A stretch of DNA of 64,000 bases from Tubiluchus corallicola. Its lineage: Eukaryota; Priapulida; Priapulimorpha; Priapulimorphida; Tubiluchidae. The stretch lies in contig JAQGDQ010000422.1 of the NCBI GenBank assembly GCA_030141605.1, positions 23,501-87,500 of the forward strand, in the 5' to 3' direction. Each line of letters starts with the position of its first letter. Position 1 is the stretch's first letter. Below, one piece after another: positions 1 to 12,264 of this stretch. The notes beneath the pieces were generated by a model that did not search any database, had not been told where the DNA came from, and saw only the letters and a list, made by a program, of their open reading frames with translations. The position numbers and the translations under genes are program-made.

Positions 1-350
1 ACAGTCTGGCTTTGTGCTCCAGTGTAAGTTTATAGTTTCTGTATGTGAACAGTCTGGCTTTGTGCTCCAGTGTAAGTTTGTAATTTCTGTATGTGAACAG
101 TCTGACTTTGTACTCCAGTGTAAGTTTATAGTTTCTGTATGTGAACAGTCTGGCTTTGTACTCCAGTGTAAGTTTGTAGTTTCTGTATGTGAACAGTCTG
201 TCTTTGTACTCCAGTGTAAGTTTATAGTTTCTGTATGTGAACAGTCTGGCTTTGTACTACAGTGTAAATTTGTAGTTTCTGTATGTGAACAGTCTGGCTT
301 TGTACTCCAGTGTAAGTTTGCAGTTTCTGTATGTGAACAGTCTAGGTATG
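1..350. repeat. 48-bp minisatellite, about 7 copies
   Basis: Seven tandem units of 48 bp, each starting near 'acagtctggctttgt' and ending 'ctgtatgtga', with about 5% divergence. The array runs off the left edge. Because 48 is a multiple of three it leaves a frame open on the plus strand, but it lies upstream of an acceptor at 469-471 and is best read as intron of the LGR gene. From 350 to 471 I see only unique intron sequence. Confidence 0.9.
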
Positions 351-471
351 TGAACAGTTATCTAATATTATCAATAATACTGAGTGAAAATAGGGGGTGC
401 TGCAGTTTCATAGTACCTGTACACGAGCCGCTGAGTAGCTAAAGCTAATACAAACATTCCCATATTTTCAG

Positions 472-749
472 AAATATTGCTTATAATGAACTGACTGTTA
501 TGCCAATCGAAGGATTTGGCAATTTACTTCTACTGAATTTAATGGGAAACAAGCAACTCAAAGATTTTCCACCTCCAAAGACATTTCCTAAGATACAGGA
601 GCTTAGACTGACGTACGTCTACCACTGTTGTGAGTACCCGGTTACAGATCGTGAAGAGGAGACGACAGACACGGGATTCTCTGAGGAGGTGCTATGGGGA
701 AATGGCACCAACTGGGATGAGGATCCTCCTGTAATAGAAGATTATGCAG
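472..749 (+). CDS. LGR (glycoprotein hormone receptor type), exon: last LRR and start of hinge
   Basis: This internal exon encodes the end of the extracellular leucine-rich-repeat domain. It opens after a pyrimidine-rich acceptor (cag, 469-471) with the last base of a split codon and reads NIAYNELTVMPIEGF and then LLLLNLMGN, an LRR pattern. YVYHCCEY follows and matches the conserved YHCC hinge cysteines of FSH/LH/TSH receptors. The rest (residues with EEETTDTG and an NGT glycosylation sequon) is an acidic hinge. It ends g|gtaagg at 749/750 in phase 1, which fits the next exon at 5890. The upstream boundary is phase 2, as expected for LRR exons in this family. Earlier LRR exons and the signal peptide lie outside the window. 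Confidence 0.85.
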
Positions 750-869
750 GTAAGGAGGAGTTTTTGATGTACAGCCTATTAATTCAATTCAGTTCATTCA
801 CTAGAAAAGATAAATTACTACGCATACACAAACATACAAAATACTAACTTTACTAGTTACATACAACAA

Positions 870-923
870 CAACAGTGACAACGACAGCGAAGCAACAGCA
901 GCAGCAGCAGCATCAACACCACC

Positions 924-955
<32 letters not shown>

Positions 956-1245
956 ATCAACAACAACAAGAACAAGAACAACAACAAATCAACAAAAACA
1001 ACAAAACAAAGAACAAGAACAACAAGAACAAAACCAAGAAAAAGAAGAAGAAGAAGACCAAGAACAAGAACAAGAAGAAAAAGAACAACAAGAACAAGGA
1101 AGACAAGAACAAGAACAGCAAGAACTAGAACACAAAGAGAAGACCAAGAACAAGAAGAAGTAGAAGAAGAAGAAGAAGAACAAGAAGAAAAAGAAGTAGT
1201 AGAAGAAGAAGAAGAAGAAGAAGAAGAACAAGAACAAGAAATGTG
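870..1245. repeat. CAA/GAA-rich imperfect microsatellite
   Basis: CAACAA and CAGCAG runs grade into AAGAAC and GAAGAA runs. The tract lies inside LGR intron 750-5889. The Gln/Arg/Lys/Glu-rich frame across it is a by-product of the triplet repeat, not a gene. Confidence 0.9.
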
Positions 1246-1565
1246 GAAAAGATAAATCTACGCACATCTGAGATGCACTGCAATCATATTTAAGTTTAAG
1301 AAGTCGTTATACCATTGTTGTTTGACACCCAGGGTTTCTCTAGAACGTGTTTCACAATATTAACCCATGGAGGACAACAATAGAAGGTACAACAGTAACT
1401 TTTGAAGAGGAATGATCTAACATTACTAAACTTCCTTATTAAAGCATTATTGTGGACGTAGAACAACTTATTAGTGGTAATTTAATAGTAATTTTTTGAT
1501 TTTTTGCCAATAGGACCAAACAACAAGCATCCATACAACAAAATTTTATATACAAATGCGTACAA

Positions 1566-4500
1566 ACTTAGCTACAGCACATTGAATAGTGACATCACGA
1601 GAGCTTAGCTACAGCACATTGAACGGTGACATCACGAGAGCTTAGCTACAGCACATTGAATAATGACATCACGAGAGCTTAGCTACAGCACATTGAATAA
1701 TGACATCACGAGAGCTTAGCTACAGCACATTGAACAGTGACATCACGAGAGCTTAGCTACAGCACATTGAATAGTGACATCACGAGAGCTTAGCTACAGC
1801 ACATTGAATAATGACATCACGAGAGCTTAGCTACAGCACATTGAATAATGACATCACGAGAGCTTAGCTACAGCACATTGAATAATGACATCACGAGAGC
1901 TTAGCTACAGCACATTGAATAATGACATCACGAGAACTTGGTTACAGCACATTGAATAGTGACATCACGAGAGCTTAGCTACAGAGCTACAGCACATTGA
2001 ATAATGACATCACGAGAGCTTAGCTACAGCACATTGAATAATGACATCACGAGAACTTGGCTACAGCACATTGAATAGTGACATCACGAGAGCTTAGCTA
2101 CAGCACATTGAATAATGACATCACGAGAGCTTAGCTACAACACATTGAATAATGACATCACGAGAACGTGGCTACAGCACGTTGAATAGTGGCATCCCGA
2201 GAGCTTAGCTACAGCACGTTGAATAGTGACATCATGAGAACTTGGCTACAGCACATTGAACAGTGACATCACGAGAACTTGGCTACAGCACATTGAACAG
2301 TGACATCACGAGAGCTTAGCTACAGCACATTGAATAGTGACATCATGAGAACTTGGCTACAGCACATTGAACAGTGACATCACGAGAGTTTAGCTACAGC
2401 ACATTGAATAGTGACATCATGAGAACTTGGCTACAGCACATTGAACAGTGACATCACGAGAACTTGGCTACAGCACATTGAACAGTGACATCACGAGAGT
2501 TTAGCTACAGCACGTTGAATAGTGACATCATGAGAACTTGGCTACAGCACATTGAACAGTGACATCACGAGAGCTTAGCTACAGCACATTGAATAGTGAC
2601 ATCACGAGAGCTTAGCTACAGCACATTGAACAGTGACATCATGAGAGCTTAGCTACAGCACATTGAATAGTGACATCACGAGAACGTGGCTACAGCACAT
2701 TGAACAGTGACATCACGAGAGCTTAATTACAGCACGTTGAATAGTGACATCACGAGAGCTTAGCTACAGCACATTGAATAGTGGCATCACGAGAATGTGG
2801 CTACAGCACGTTGAATAGTGACATCACGAGAACGTGGCTACAGCACATTGAACAGTGACATCACGAGAGCTTAGTTACAGCACGTTGAATAGTGACATCA
2901 CGAGAACGTGGCTACAGCACATTGAACAGTGACATCACGAGAGCTTATCTACAGCACGTTGAATAGTGACATCACGAGAACGTGGCTACAGCACATTGAA
3001 CAGTGACATCACGAGAGCTTAGCTACAGCACGTTGAATAGTGACATCACGAGAACGTGGCTACAGCACATTGAATAGTGACATCACGAGAACGTGGCTAC
3101 AGCACATTGAATAGTGACATCACGAGAGCTTAGCTACAGCACATTGAATAGTGACATCATGAGAACTTGGCTACAGCACATTGAACAGTGACATGACGAG
3201 AACTTGGCTACAGCACATTGAACAGTGACATCACGAGAGCTTAGCTACAGCACGTTGAATAGTGACATCATGAGAACTTGGCTACAGCACATTGAACAGT
3301 GACATCACGAGAGCTTAGCTACAGCACATTGAATAGTGACATCACGAGAGCTTAGCTACAGCACATTGAACAGTGACATCACGAGAGCTTAGCTACAGCA
3401 CATTGAATAGTGACATCACGAGAGCTTAGCTACAGCACATTGAATAGTGACATCACGAGAGCTTAGCTACAGCACATTGAATAGTGACATCACGAGAGCT
3501 TAGCTACAGCACATTGAATAGTGACATCACGAGAGCTTAGCTACAGCACATTGAATAGTGACATCACGAGAACGTGGCTACAGCACATTGAACAGTGACA
3601 TCACGAGAGCTTGGCTACAGCACATTGAACAGTGACATCACGAGAGCTTAGCTACAGCACGTTGAATAGTGACATCATGAGAACTTGGCTACAGCACATT
3701 GAACAGTGACATCACGAGAGCTTAGCTACAGCACATTGAATAGTGACATCACGAGAGCTTAGCTACAGCACATTGAACAGTGACATCACGAGAGCTTAGC
3801 TACAGCACATTGAATTGTGACATCACGAGAGCTTAGCTACAGCACATTGAATAGTGACATCACGAGAGCTTAGCTACAGCACATTGAATAGTGACATCAC
3901 GAGAGCTTAGCTACAGCACATTGAATAGTGACATCACGAGAACGTGGCTACAGCACATTGAACAGTGACATCACGAGAGCTTAGCTACAGCACGTTGAAT
4001 AGTGACATCACGAGAACGTGGCTACAGCACATTGAACAGTGACATCACGAGAGCTTAGCTACAGCACGTTGAATAGTGACATCATGAGAACGTGGCTACA
4101 GCACATTGAACAGTGACGAAACGAGAGCTTAGCTACAGCACATTGAATAGTGACAAAACGAGAGCTTAGCTACAGCACATTGAATAGTGACATCATGACA
4201 GCACATTGAACAGTGACATCATGAGAGCTTAGCTACAGCACATTGAACAGTGACATCACGAGAGCTTAGCTACAGCACATTGAATAGTGACATCACGAGA
4301 ACGTGGCTACAGCACATTGAACAGTGACAAAACGAGAGCTTAGCTACAGCACATTGAATAGTGACATCATGAGAGCTTGGCTACAGCACATTGAATAGTG
4401 ACATCATGAGAGCTTAGCTACAGCACATTGAATAGTGACATCATGAGAGCTTGGCTACAGCACATTGAATAGTGACATCATGAGAGCTTATCTACAGCAC

Positions 4501-4921
4501 GTTGAATAGTGACATCACGAGAACGTGGCTACAGCACATTGAACAGTGACATCACGAGAACTTGGCTACAGCACGTTGAATAGTGACATCACGAGAACGT
4601 GGCTACAGCACATTGAACAGTGACAAAACGAGAGCTTAGCTACAGCACATTGAATAGTGACATCATGAGAGCTTGGCTACAGCACATTGAACAGTGACAT
4701 CAGGAGAGCTTAATTACAGCACGTTGAATAGTGACATCACGAGAACGTGGCTACAGCACATTGAATAGTGACATCACGAGAACGTGGCTACAGCACATTG
4801 AACAGTGACAAAACGAGAGCTTAGCTACAGCACATTGAATAGTGACATCATGAGAGCTACAGCACATTGAACAGTGACATCATGAGAGCTTAGCTACAGC
4901 ACATTGAATAGTGACATCATG
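1566..4921. repeat. 37-bp satellite, about 90 copies, in LGR intron
   Basis: A tandem array of the unit AGCTTAGCTACAGCACATTG + AATAGTGACATCACGAG. Two monomer classes are clear: one with AGCTTAG and GAATAGTG, the other with AACTTGG or AACGTGG and GAACAGTG. In the middle of the array they alternate as a 74-bp dimer. A few units are truncated (near 1981, 4195 and 4855) or carry GACAAAACG in place of GACATCACG. Most copies carry TGACATCA, one base away from the CRE octamer TGACGTCA. About 950 bp of unique intron follow (4922-5485). Confidence 0.95.
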
Positions 4922-5485
4922 AAATTGTATCATACAAGTTAGTTTGTCATCAATATTTAAAAATTAAAAGTCTGGAATAGAACGTGTGATTGTATTTACA
5001 AGGAAGTTGCCGGAGATCTTATGTTTAGAGCAAAATAGAAGAAAATGACAGTCATCACCGTCTTCATTACACTTGGTACTTATGCTCACCTTTTACATCT
5101 CAGTCACCTTCGTGGCTATGAAAAATGACCGTTTTTGCTAAAGTTTGTTGACCTTTGACCTCGTCTAAATACGGGGAGTAAAAATGAGAAAATTATGCCC
5201 GTTCATATGGAATTAATTAAGAAAAGGTTTATATGGAAAATTTTCGAAATTTCCTCGCCTTTGTGAGATCTGAGACAGAGCACCACGAAAGAGGATAAGT
5301 GAATCTTAGATTTAATTATCACTCTCCACGCCAGGAGGCGCGCAGCGCTGTGGCAGTCCCTGGCTCTTAGCAAATACAGAATTGTTTGTGTTTCTTTTCA
5401 TATTTCAACTAAGTAGCATATTTTCACATGATTAAAAGTGTTGCTTCACTGTATCTCATATAAAAAATTAAAAATACTAAAACAT

Positions 5486-5880
5486 TCATAGTTAAAACAT
5501 CACAACTTTATTAAAACTTTTAATTTACATAGTTAAAACATCATGTCAAACGTCTCAACAGAGCTGCTGCTGTCATCATCAGTGGTAAATTTTTACAAAC
5601 ATACAGCCAGTTTATATATGCCGAGCCTACAGTACAGAACATTATGCACTAATTATGTATTTACAAAAAGCCAAATAGGTAACGATTAAGCAGACTTGAA
5701 TGAAAGAAATTGATACAATAAATTATGCACTAATTAGGTATTCACAAACAGACCTGTAGAAAAGAAATTAATAGAGTAACAAATAGCTAAGTATGTGAAA
5801 ATAAAGTTATGTTGAATTGAATTGAACTGCTTTGTACATTAAGAGAAGGCTTAGTAGTGTACACAGACTAAATTTTTAAT
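5486..5880 (-). mobile_element. Dispersed retroelement 3' end, copy A
   Basis: Read on the minus strand, this matches 53860-54190 and 49030-49350: an AT-rich body, a short frame ending TTDDDSSSSVETFDMMF-stop, then AATAAAG and a repeated TGATGTTTTAAC terminus. The structure is that of the 3' end of a non-LTR or Penelope-type retroelement. I cannot assign the class from this piece. It lies just before the LGR exon at 5890. Confidence 0.6.
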
Positions 5881-5889
5881 GATATTTAG

Positions 5890-6066
5890 ATATAGATGAC
5901 GCAAACGGAACAACAGCTGAAATGATATGGTATGAATGGCACATGGCCAAGTCTCATGACTATCTTGATGTGATACCTCCACAGTTATCAGAATCACTTA
6001 GACCAATGCAAAATGCTCAAGATATCAGTATACCGTACCAACCTGTGCATTGTTTTCCTAAACCAG
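5890..6066 (+). CDS. LGR, second hinge exon
   Basis: This exon lies between a tttag acceptor (5887-5889) and a g|gtaaac donor (6066/6067), with phase 1 at both ends. It encodes the membrane-proximal part of the hinge: an NGT sequon, SHDYLDV (a Tyr with acidic neighbours, where family members carry a sulfated Tyr), and VHCFPKP. Joined to the next exon it gives VHCFPKPGPFQPCDD, which closely parallels the CSPKP-FNPCED signature just before TM1 of vertebrate FSH and TSH receptors. This is the strongest evidence for the type A LGR assignment. Confidence 0.87.
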
Positions 6067-8389
6067 GTAAACTAGCTCATTTGTTCCTAAAGAAATAACG
6101 ATTTTTATGCAGTTATGACTCTAAATTATAGTATTTTCCTTCTGTTACTGTTAGACATTGTTATTTTGTAAATTATTTCTGTCGCAGATTCGAGCATTTA
6201 ATTTACAGTTTATTAATAATTTTGATTTGTAGTTTTAAACTTTAGTTTTTCATTACCACTAAGTCAGTGCAGACATCTGTTTGTACACTTGGAAGTTTCC
6301 AATATATGTATGTACTTGCTACTGCTATATGTTTGTATGGAACTGGGTTACTAGGCTTCTCTGTGGATGTAGTAGTTTTTCAACTTGGTAGCAAAATTAG
6401 AGGACAAGCAATAGGCTTAAACAGTGGTTTGGTTATAACAACGTTTTGACTCAGGTGCCATGATATATTGGCTGATGGATTCACTTTAACTTTTGTTTAC
6501 TACTGTTGATTATGTTTACCATTTTCGTGTATATGTGGATTGGCTATGAGACTATGATTTTGAGTAAAATACAGATCGCAAAGTTAAACTATCATCCATT
6601 GATTTCATGTGTTTAACACGAACATTGCAACTTCAAAAACAGTCTGATAAACCTGCCAATGTCCATTGTTGGCTCTCCCCAAAACACCCCAGCGACAACT
6701 TTAGCGTCACGATAGTTTTCTCTCTAACAGCGAACTCGTAACTGCTTTGCAAGTTACTGTCGGGAAGTTTCCTGAAAGTGCCGAGAGTTGATTTGTCATC
6801 CAAACGTCACTCCAATGATAATTCTATTATCAGGGTATCCTTACAAGCTTCGGCTTCTGCCTTCTCTGCATCCCAAGTAATGATATTGCCGTATTTTTGT
6901 TATTGACTGTTATGTATATTGTTTGAGATGGATGGAATAATTTATTATTACCTGTCATAACAATACAGAAGACCAGTCTCCTCGTGAAATTCTCTTCAAA
7001 AACATACAAATGGTAAGAGACCACGCCCAAATAAATGGGAAACAAAGTCAAATCCAAGTCCAGCAGAATATTCCAACTGGTATTGGACCATCCGCCTGGG
7101 GGGGAGTAAACCCCTACCGGGCGCATCCCCCGGGTGGCAGATGGGGGACCCCTGGCTCACGAGCCAGGGTGCTCCGAATATTCAAATAAGGAGCTGTGGA
7201 CCAAATCCTTCAGGATAGACCTAGCAAGTCACTGAAGTACTTTTTGCTCAAGTAACTCATGGCGAACACAACTGAAACAACGGCCCCAGTCCTTGTGTTC
7301 GCCGGCTGACAGATGAAAATCTACCAGGAGGATGGTGAGAAAGGTGAGAAAGATTGGACCATCCACAACGGAACAGAAGCGAGGAAAAGTGCCAACTGGA
7401 CAAAATGGAAATTCCACAAACTCAGTCTCCAATGCTGTGCCGGTCGAAGCATGTTTCATGGTAAATTTGGTCTCCTGAATGACCAACGTTAGTCATGGCC
7501 GTATTTTGATTTTGTTGCCCCTAGGCTACAGATAGTGTGAGGCCCCGGTCTCCAATGATAATTGGTTCCAAGTCAAGAACTGGAAGAATACCTGATCCAG
7601 AGGTCCAGTAGGCCAGAGGTTTACTGAGATTAGAGGCAAACTATCACTAAGTTCTCTCCAGACAGAGACATCTTATCTCTGTCAGAGGAGAAGTGACCTC
7701 AGTTCCTACGAAACCCTGTCATTGTAATAAATATTACCAGTGTGGCAGGACCAGTGAGTTGGAATAATGGACAAAAAAACAATTCCTGCGTATTACTAGT
7801 CAGTATATTAATGAATTAAGCCATTTCTTAAGAGATAATATTCAGCATAGTTCTACTCTCATTCTGTAGTAACTTTTCACAGTAAATTCATTTCACTTTA
7901 TCTCTGGAAGCCTCTCAGCTGGTAGAGGTCCTTGAGCTGCATCCCACAAAATCCATGCCCTAATTGAGCACTGGGTTACGTCACCACGAAAGAAGAAGGA
8001 CGACACTAAAACTTTTCCGACACGTGAAAAGGTCAACATTTACAACACAAATTTGCAAGCAAGTTGGCAGTATATAAAATACCTGGGTAAACTGTTGTCG
8101 CATATTTCATTTGCGATTCCTAATTTAAAGTACTACAATAATAATTTAATATGTCTACATTCAAAATTATTTATTGTTGAACCGAGTTAAGTTTAATCCA
8201 GAATGTGGCCTTGGTCAGTGCTGCTCAGTCACCAGTACCTGCTGGGCCACCCATATATGGTAGTGCTGATTGCTTGTGGTTTTACACATTACAAATGTTA
8301 TGTTATGTTATGTTTGCATATTGTGGATAGACTGAATAGTACTGTAGTGGGATGAAGTAGTGATGTGATATATTAATGTTTGAAATATA
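6067..8389. other. LGR intron with decayed repeat sequence
   Basis: Intron between the hinge exon and the transmembrane exon. At 7085-7190 there is a GC-rich block (cccctaccgggcgcatcccc, then gctcacgagccagggtgctc) of a kind seen in retroelement 5' regions. Flanking sequence from 6700 to 7740 is of similar composition and may belong to the same relic. 6067-6700 and 7750-8389 show nothing I can assign. Confidence 0.4.
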
Positions 8390-8393
8390 GCTG

Positions 8394-8428
<35 letters not shown>

Positions 8429-8645
8429 TGTGTGTGTGTGTATGTGCGTGTGCGTGTGCGCGTGCGCGTGCGCGTGTGCGTGTGCGTGTGCGTGTGCGTG
8501 TGCGTGTGCGTCTGCATGTGCGTGTGCGTGTGCATGTGCGTGTGTATGTGTGTGTGTGTGTGTATGTGCGTGTGCGCGTGCGCGTGCGCGTGCGCGTGTG
8601 CGTGTGCGTGTGCGTCTGCATGTGCGTGTGCGTGTGCATGTGCGT

Positions 8646-8677
<32 letters not shown>

Positions 8678-8685
8678 TATATATG

Positions 8686-8762
<77 letters not shown>
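8390..8762. repeat. Compound microsatellite (GT/GC)n-(TA)n-(GA)n
   Basis: About 290 bp of GTGTGT/GTGCGT with embedded GCATGT blocks, then (TA)n at 8684-8734, then (GA)n to 8761. The GT part contains a second-order duplication: 8515-8560 resembles 8617-8660. The tract ends about 100 bp before the LGR acceptor at 8864 and supplies no coding sequence. Confidence 0.95.
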
Positions 8763-8766
<4 letters not shown>

Positions 8767-8864
8767 TTATATATTTTAATTTTATATATATTACTATATA
8801 CCTAATATATATATAGCTATATAATTATATATAACTAACTATATATATCTATACTTAATTTTAG

Positions 8865-11800
8865 GTCCATTTCAACCTTGTGATGACTTGTTTGGATGGT
8901 GGTCACTTCGCTGTGGTGTCTGGATCGTGTTCCTTCTTGCAGTAATTGGCAACGGCCTCGTGATCTTTGTCATACTGACGAGTCGCACAAAAATGGACGT
9001 ACCTAGATTTTTAATATGCAATCTTGCTACTGCGGACTTCATGATGGGGATATATCTGGGTATGCTTGCTATAGTAGACGCATTGACGCTGGGAACATTC
9101 AAGCAATCAGCAGTTTCATGGCAGACAAGCACTGGATGCCGAGTGGCTGGTTTTTTGGGTGTCATGAGCAGTGAGCTTTCCGTGTATACTCTGGCTGCAA
9201 TAACTTTAGAGAGATTTTATGCAATAACTCATGCCGTGCACATGGATCAAAGACTTTCACTGAAGAAAGCTGTCTACGTCATGCTGACTGGCTGGACGTT
9301 TGTCTGTTTGATTGCAATGTTGCCGCTGTTTGGCGTCAGCGATTACCAGAAGTTTGCGGTATGTTTACCGTTCGATGTTAGTGATGTGCTGTCACAGGCT
9401 TACGTTGTTTTTATAATGGTTGCGAATGGCGTAGCTTTCATTATTATATGCGGTTGCTATTCGAAAATCTACTTGTCCATTAGAAATTCGCAGGCGTGGA
9501 ATTCAAACGATTCTCGAGTTGCTAAAAGAATGGCTATACTCGTCTTTACTGATTTCCTCTGCTGGGCTCCCATTGCATTTTTGTCGATAAGCGCAGCACT
9601 TGGAGCAACTTTAATATCGGTAGAGGAAGCAAAAGTGTTGACGATTTTCGCGTTGCCGCTAAATTCCTGTGCGAACCCGTTTCTCTACGCCATTTTTACG
9701 AAACAGTTTAAGCGAGACTCTATCTCGGTTCTACACAGGATTGAACGGCTTAGCGCGTCAAAGATGGTGTCACGCAGCAGGATACGGATACCTGACTCAT
9801 TTCCAGACGTCTTAGTGCGTAATCACATCGAATTAAACAGCCAGTCTCCCGTAAACACAAGCGAGGCTGTTGAACAACATAAAAAACTTCTACAGCGGCG
9901 CCATCTACAGCGCTGTTCGCAAGACTCTGCGGCATTTTGTCCCGCTAAGTGTTTAGCTATGTCAGGGTTTAGGCGCCCTCAACATGACTTCAGAGAATGT
10001 TACTCTGCATCTGATCCAAGGATTTACCTCGACAATTCTGCCTCATTTGCAAGCGCTTATAGTGAGCCACCCATCCACATGTGTGTGTCCTATGATTGTA
10101 ACACCAGCCGTGACACGAAGGACATTCTGAATTCCAGTGGAGAGGAGCGTCACTCACAAACGCAGACATCCTCCGAAACACAATCATCACATAACAGTAA
10201 AAACTCCACAACAAACTTACTCTCAGCTTTATCAAGAAGAGACAATCCAGACCTTTCACAATCATCTTCAAAACAATGGTCTCTCAGACGAAAAACACTG
10301 AAATATGCAGAAAACTGTCATTGTCAGTTTTGCAAGCAAGATGCTTCTTTTTGCAGGAAGAATGTAAAATTCGAGTTTCAGTGCGGAGAGTTTGTGCACG
10401 TGAATCAATGTAAATGTACGGCACAGCAAAACCCTGCTGTACCTACTGTTAAAATACGTAATCCTGATTATGCTCAAAAACGCTCATACACGGATTCAAA
10501 ACTTGATTCAAAACATTCTGCAATTGACAAAACGTCAACTGCTGATGGCAATCAGTTACAGGTGACAAACAAAAACTCAATTTCTTTGAGCAGCTCAAAC
10601 ATTTCCAGACAAACACCAGAAAGAAATCGTCACTTCTTTCATCGACACAGGCGAAGAACTAGAAGTCTACCGTCGCTCAACCTACATAAAGTGCCCTCTA
10701 GTATTAAAAGGAAAGGGAGCAAAAATCATGCTACCAACTCAGAAATTTTTAATTCCCACCAAACTGCGGTTGTGCCATACAACCAAGAGCAAACAAGTCA
10801 CGTCTCTGATGACTGGACAGCTTACTGTCACAAACTACAGTGGTATAGAAAGCATCCTCATAGAAGACTTAGGTCAGGAAAGTTTAACAGTTGGGCATTT
10901 TTAACATCAAATACTTTTGCTCCAGGAAGCTCATATGTTAGTTTACCGCCCATCTCTCGTTTAAGTAACCCGATTATCACGATAAACGGAAATTCACCGG
11001 ATAAAGTAGGAATGTTTTTTCAAAATCCTAACCATGTGGTGAAACCCGTTCCATGCTCTTGCTTGTGGAACGGAATAAAGCGACACCGCGAAAGTCAAAA
11101 GCAGAACAAGTACCGTGCCGTTCGAACGTCGGAAAATCATCAAGTGATAGAATGTGCCACAGAAGAGAGAGGATGTACAATATCCTCTGCTGAAGTGCCA
11201 GAATGTGCCACAGAAGAGAGAGAATGTACAGCATCCTCTGCTGAAGTGCCAGAATGGGCCACAGAAGAGAGAGAATGTACAACATCCTCTGATGAAGTGC
11301 CAGAATGTGCCACAGAAGAGAGAGAATGTACAACATCCTCTGCTGAAGTGCCAGAATGTGCCACAGAAGAGAGAGAATGTACAACATCCTCTGCTGAAGT
11401 GCCAGAATGTGCCACAGAAGAGAGAGAATGTACAACATTCTCTGCTGAAGTGCCAGAATGTGCCACAGAAGAGAGAGAATGTACAACATCCTCTGCTGAA
11501 GTGCCAGAATGTGCCACAGAAGAGAGAGACTGTACAACATCATCTGCTGAAGTGCCAGAATGTGCCACAGAAGAGAGAGAATGTACAACATCCTCTGCTG
11601 AAGTGCCAGAATGTGCCACAGAAGAGAGAGACTGTACAACATCCTCTGCTGAAGTGCCAGAATGTGCCACAGAAGAGAGAGAATGTACAACATCCTCTGC
11701 TGAAGTGCCTACCGAAGATTCACCAGACAACGATGTTCGAAAACCAGATTGGTTTTTGCACGAAGATCAGTTCTTAAACGTCTTAGACGACAGTTCTCAA

Positions 11801-11893
11801 AATAAGAGTATTTCCCAGTTTAGGGAAGAAGGCGGTGTTGCATCAGATACAGAATTTCAACAAGCAAAAGTATCAATAGAAAAAAACACTTGA
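8865..11893 (+). CDS. LGR (type A, FSHR/TSHR-like GPCR): 7-TM and very long tail, last exon
   Basis: Last exon of a leucine-rich-repeat GPCR that would sense an extracellular glycoprotein hormone and signal through G proteins at the plasma membrane. It starts after a ttttag acceptor at 8864 and encodes PFQPCDDLFGWW and then seven helices. Counting from the Met-equivalent at 8888: DVPRFLICNLATADF in TM2 (37-51), Cys84 and Cys159 for the loop disulfide, ERF (108-110) in place of DRY as in LGRs, FTDFLCWAP in TM6 (220-228), and NPFLY (263-267) in TM7. The tail (residues 278-1001) is about 720 residues, against roughly 65 in human FSHR. It is Ser/Thr/His/Asn-rich and contains eleven 17-residue repeats at residues 755-941. 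The stop is at 11891. One unbroken exon for TM domain plus tail is normal for this family; the tail length is not. The TM family call is secure; the ligand is unknown. Confidence 0.9.
11150..11710 (+). repeat. Coding 51-bp minisatellite, 11 copies, in the LGR tail
   Basis: Eleven contiguous 51-bp units with no indels encode ECATEERECTTSSAEVP with minor changes: G for E and I for T in unit 1, A for T in unit 2, EW and D in unit 3, F for S in unit 6, and EERDC in units 8 and 10. Each unit carries a Ser/Thr cluster followed by acid; SSAE fits the CK2 S-x-x-E consensus. Near-identity between units indicates recent expansion or homogenisation. Both strands are open across the array because of its composition; only the plus-strand LGR frame is supported. 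Confidence 0.95.
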
Positions 11894-12013
11894 TACTTTT
11901 GCATATGTCGAGAAAACGTCATAAGTGTAGGTACTGATGAAAAAGGAAAAAATGGTTTAAGGACAACTAAAAATCTGCAAAGTGATGATAATTTACCGTG
12001 TAAAAAACTTGTG

Positions 12014-12019
12014 AATAAA
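12014..12019 (+). terminator. Candidate poly(A) signal AATAAA of the LGR gene
   Basis: First AATAAA after the LGR stop, 121 bp downstream, followed by T/G-rich sequence at 12040-12065. A second one at 12428 lies inside a MITE. There is no transcript evidence. Confidence 0.45.
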
Positions 12020-12264
12020 AGTGAAGCATATGCTGCGTTGAAACGTTGTTATCTGCGTTCTTTGCACAAAGTTGATGGGCATGATTTGAAGATAAAGTGA
12101 AATTCTATGAAAGCATCAAGGCGTCCAAGTTATAAATTGATATTTTGAATAACTGTTGTTAGTACTGCACGAAAATACATAAAAAAATAACGGTACGAAC
12201 TCTCAGAGAAATTACAGTGGGTAATCAGTGTACCTGTTGTAGGTGTCTGTGTAATATTTACCAG

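Noticed and set aside
1-442. 142-codon frame upstream of the LGR exon
   Set aside because: 48-bp minisatellite; a real acceptor follows at 469-471 in another frame.
8308-8805. His/Thr, Cys/Val and Arg/Ala repeat frames
   Set aside because: GT/GC/TA/GA microsatellite.
11028-11777. Additional frames of about 200 codons across the LGR tail repeat
   Set aside because: Shadows of the in-frame 51-bp coding repeat; the plus-strand LGR frame is continuous with the TM domain.
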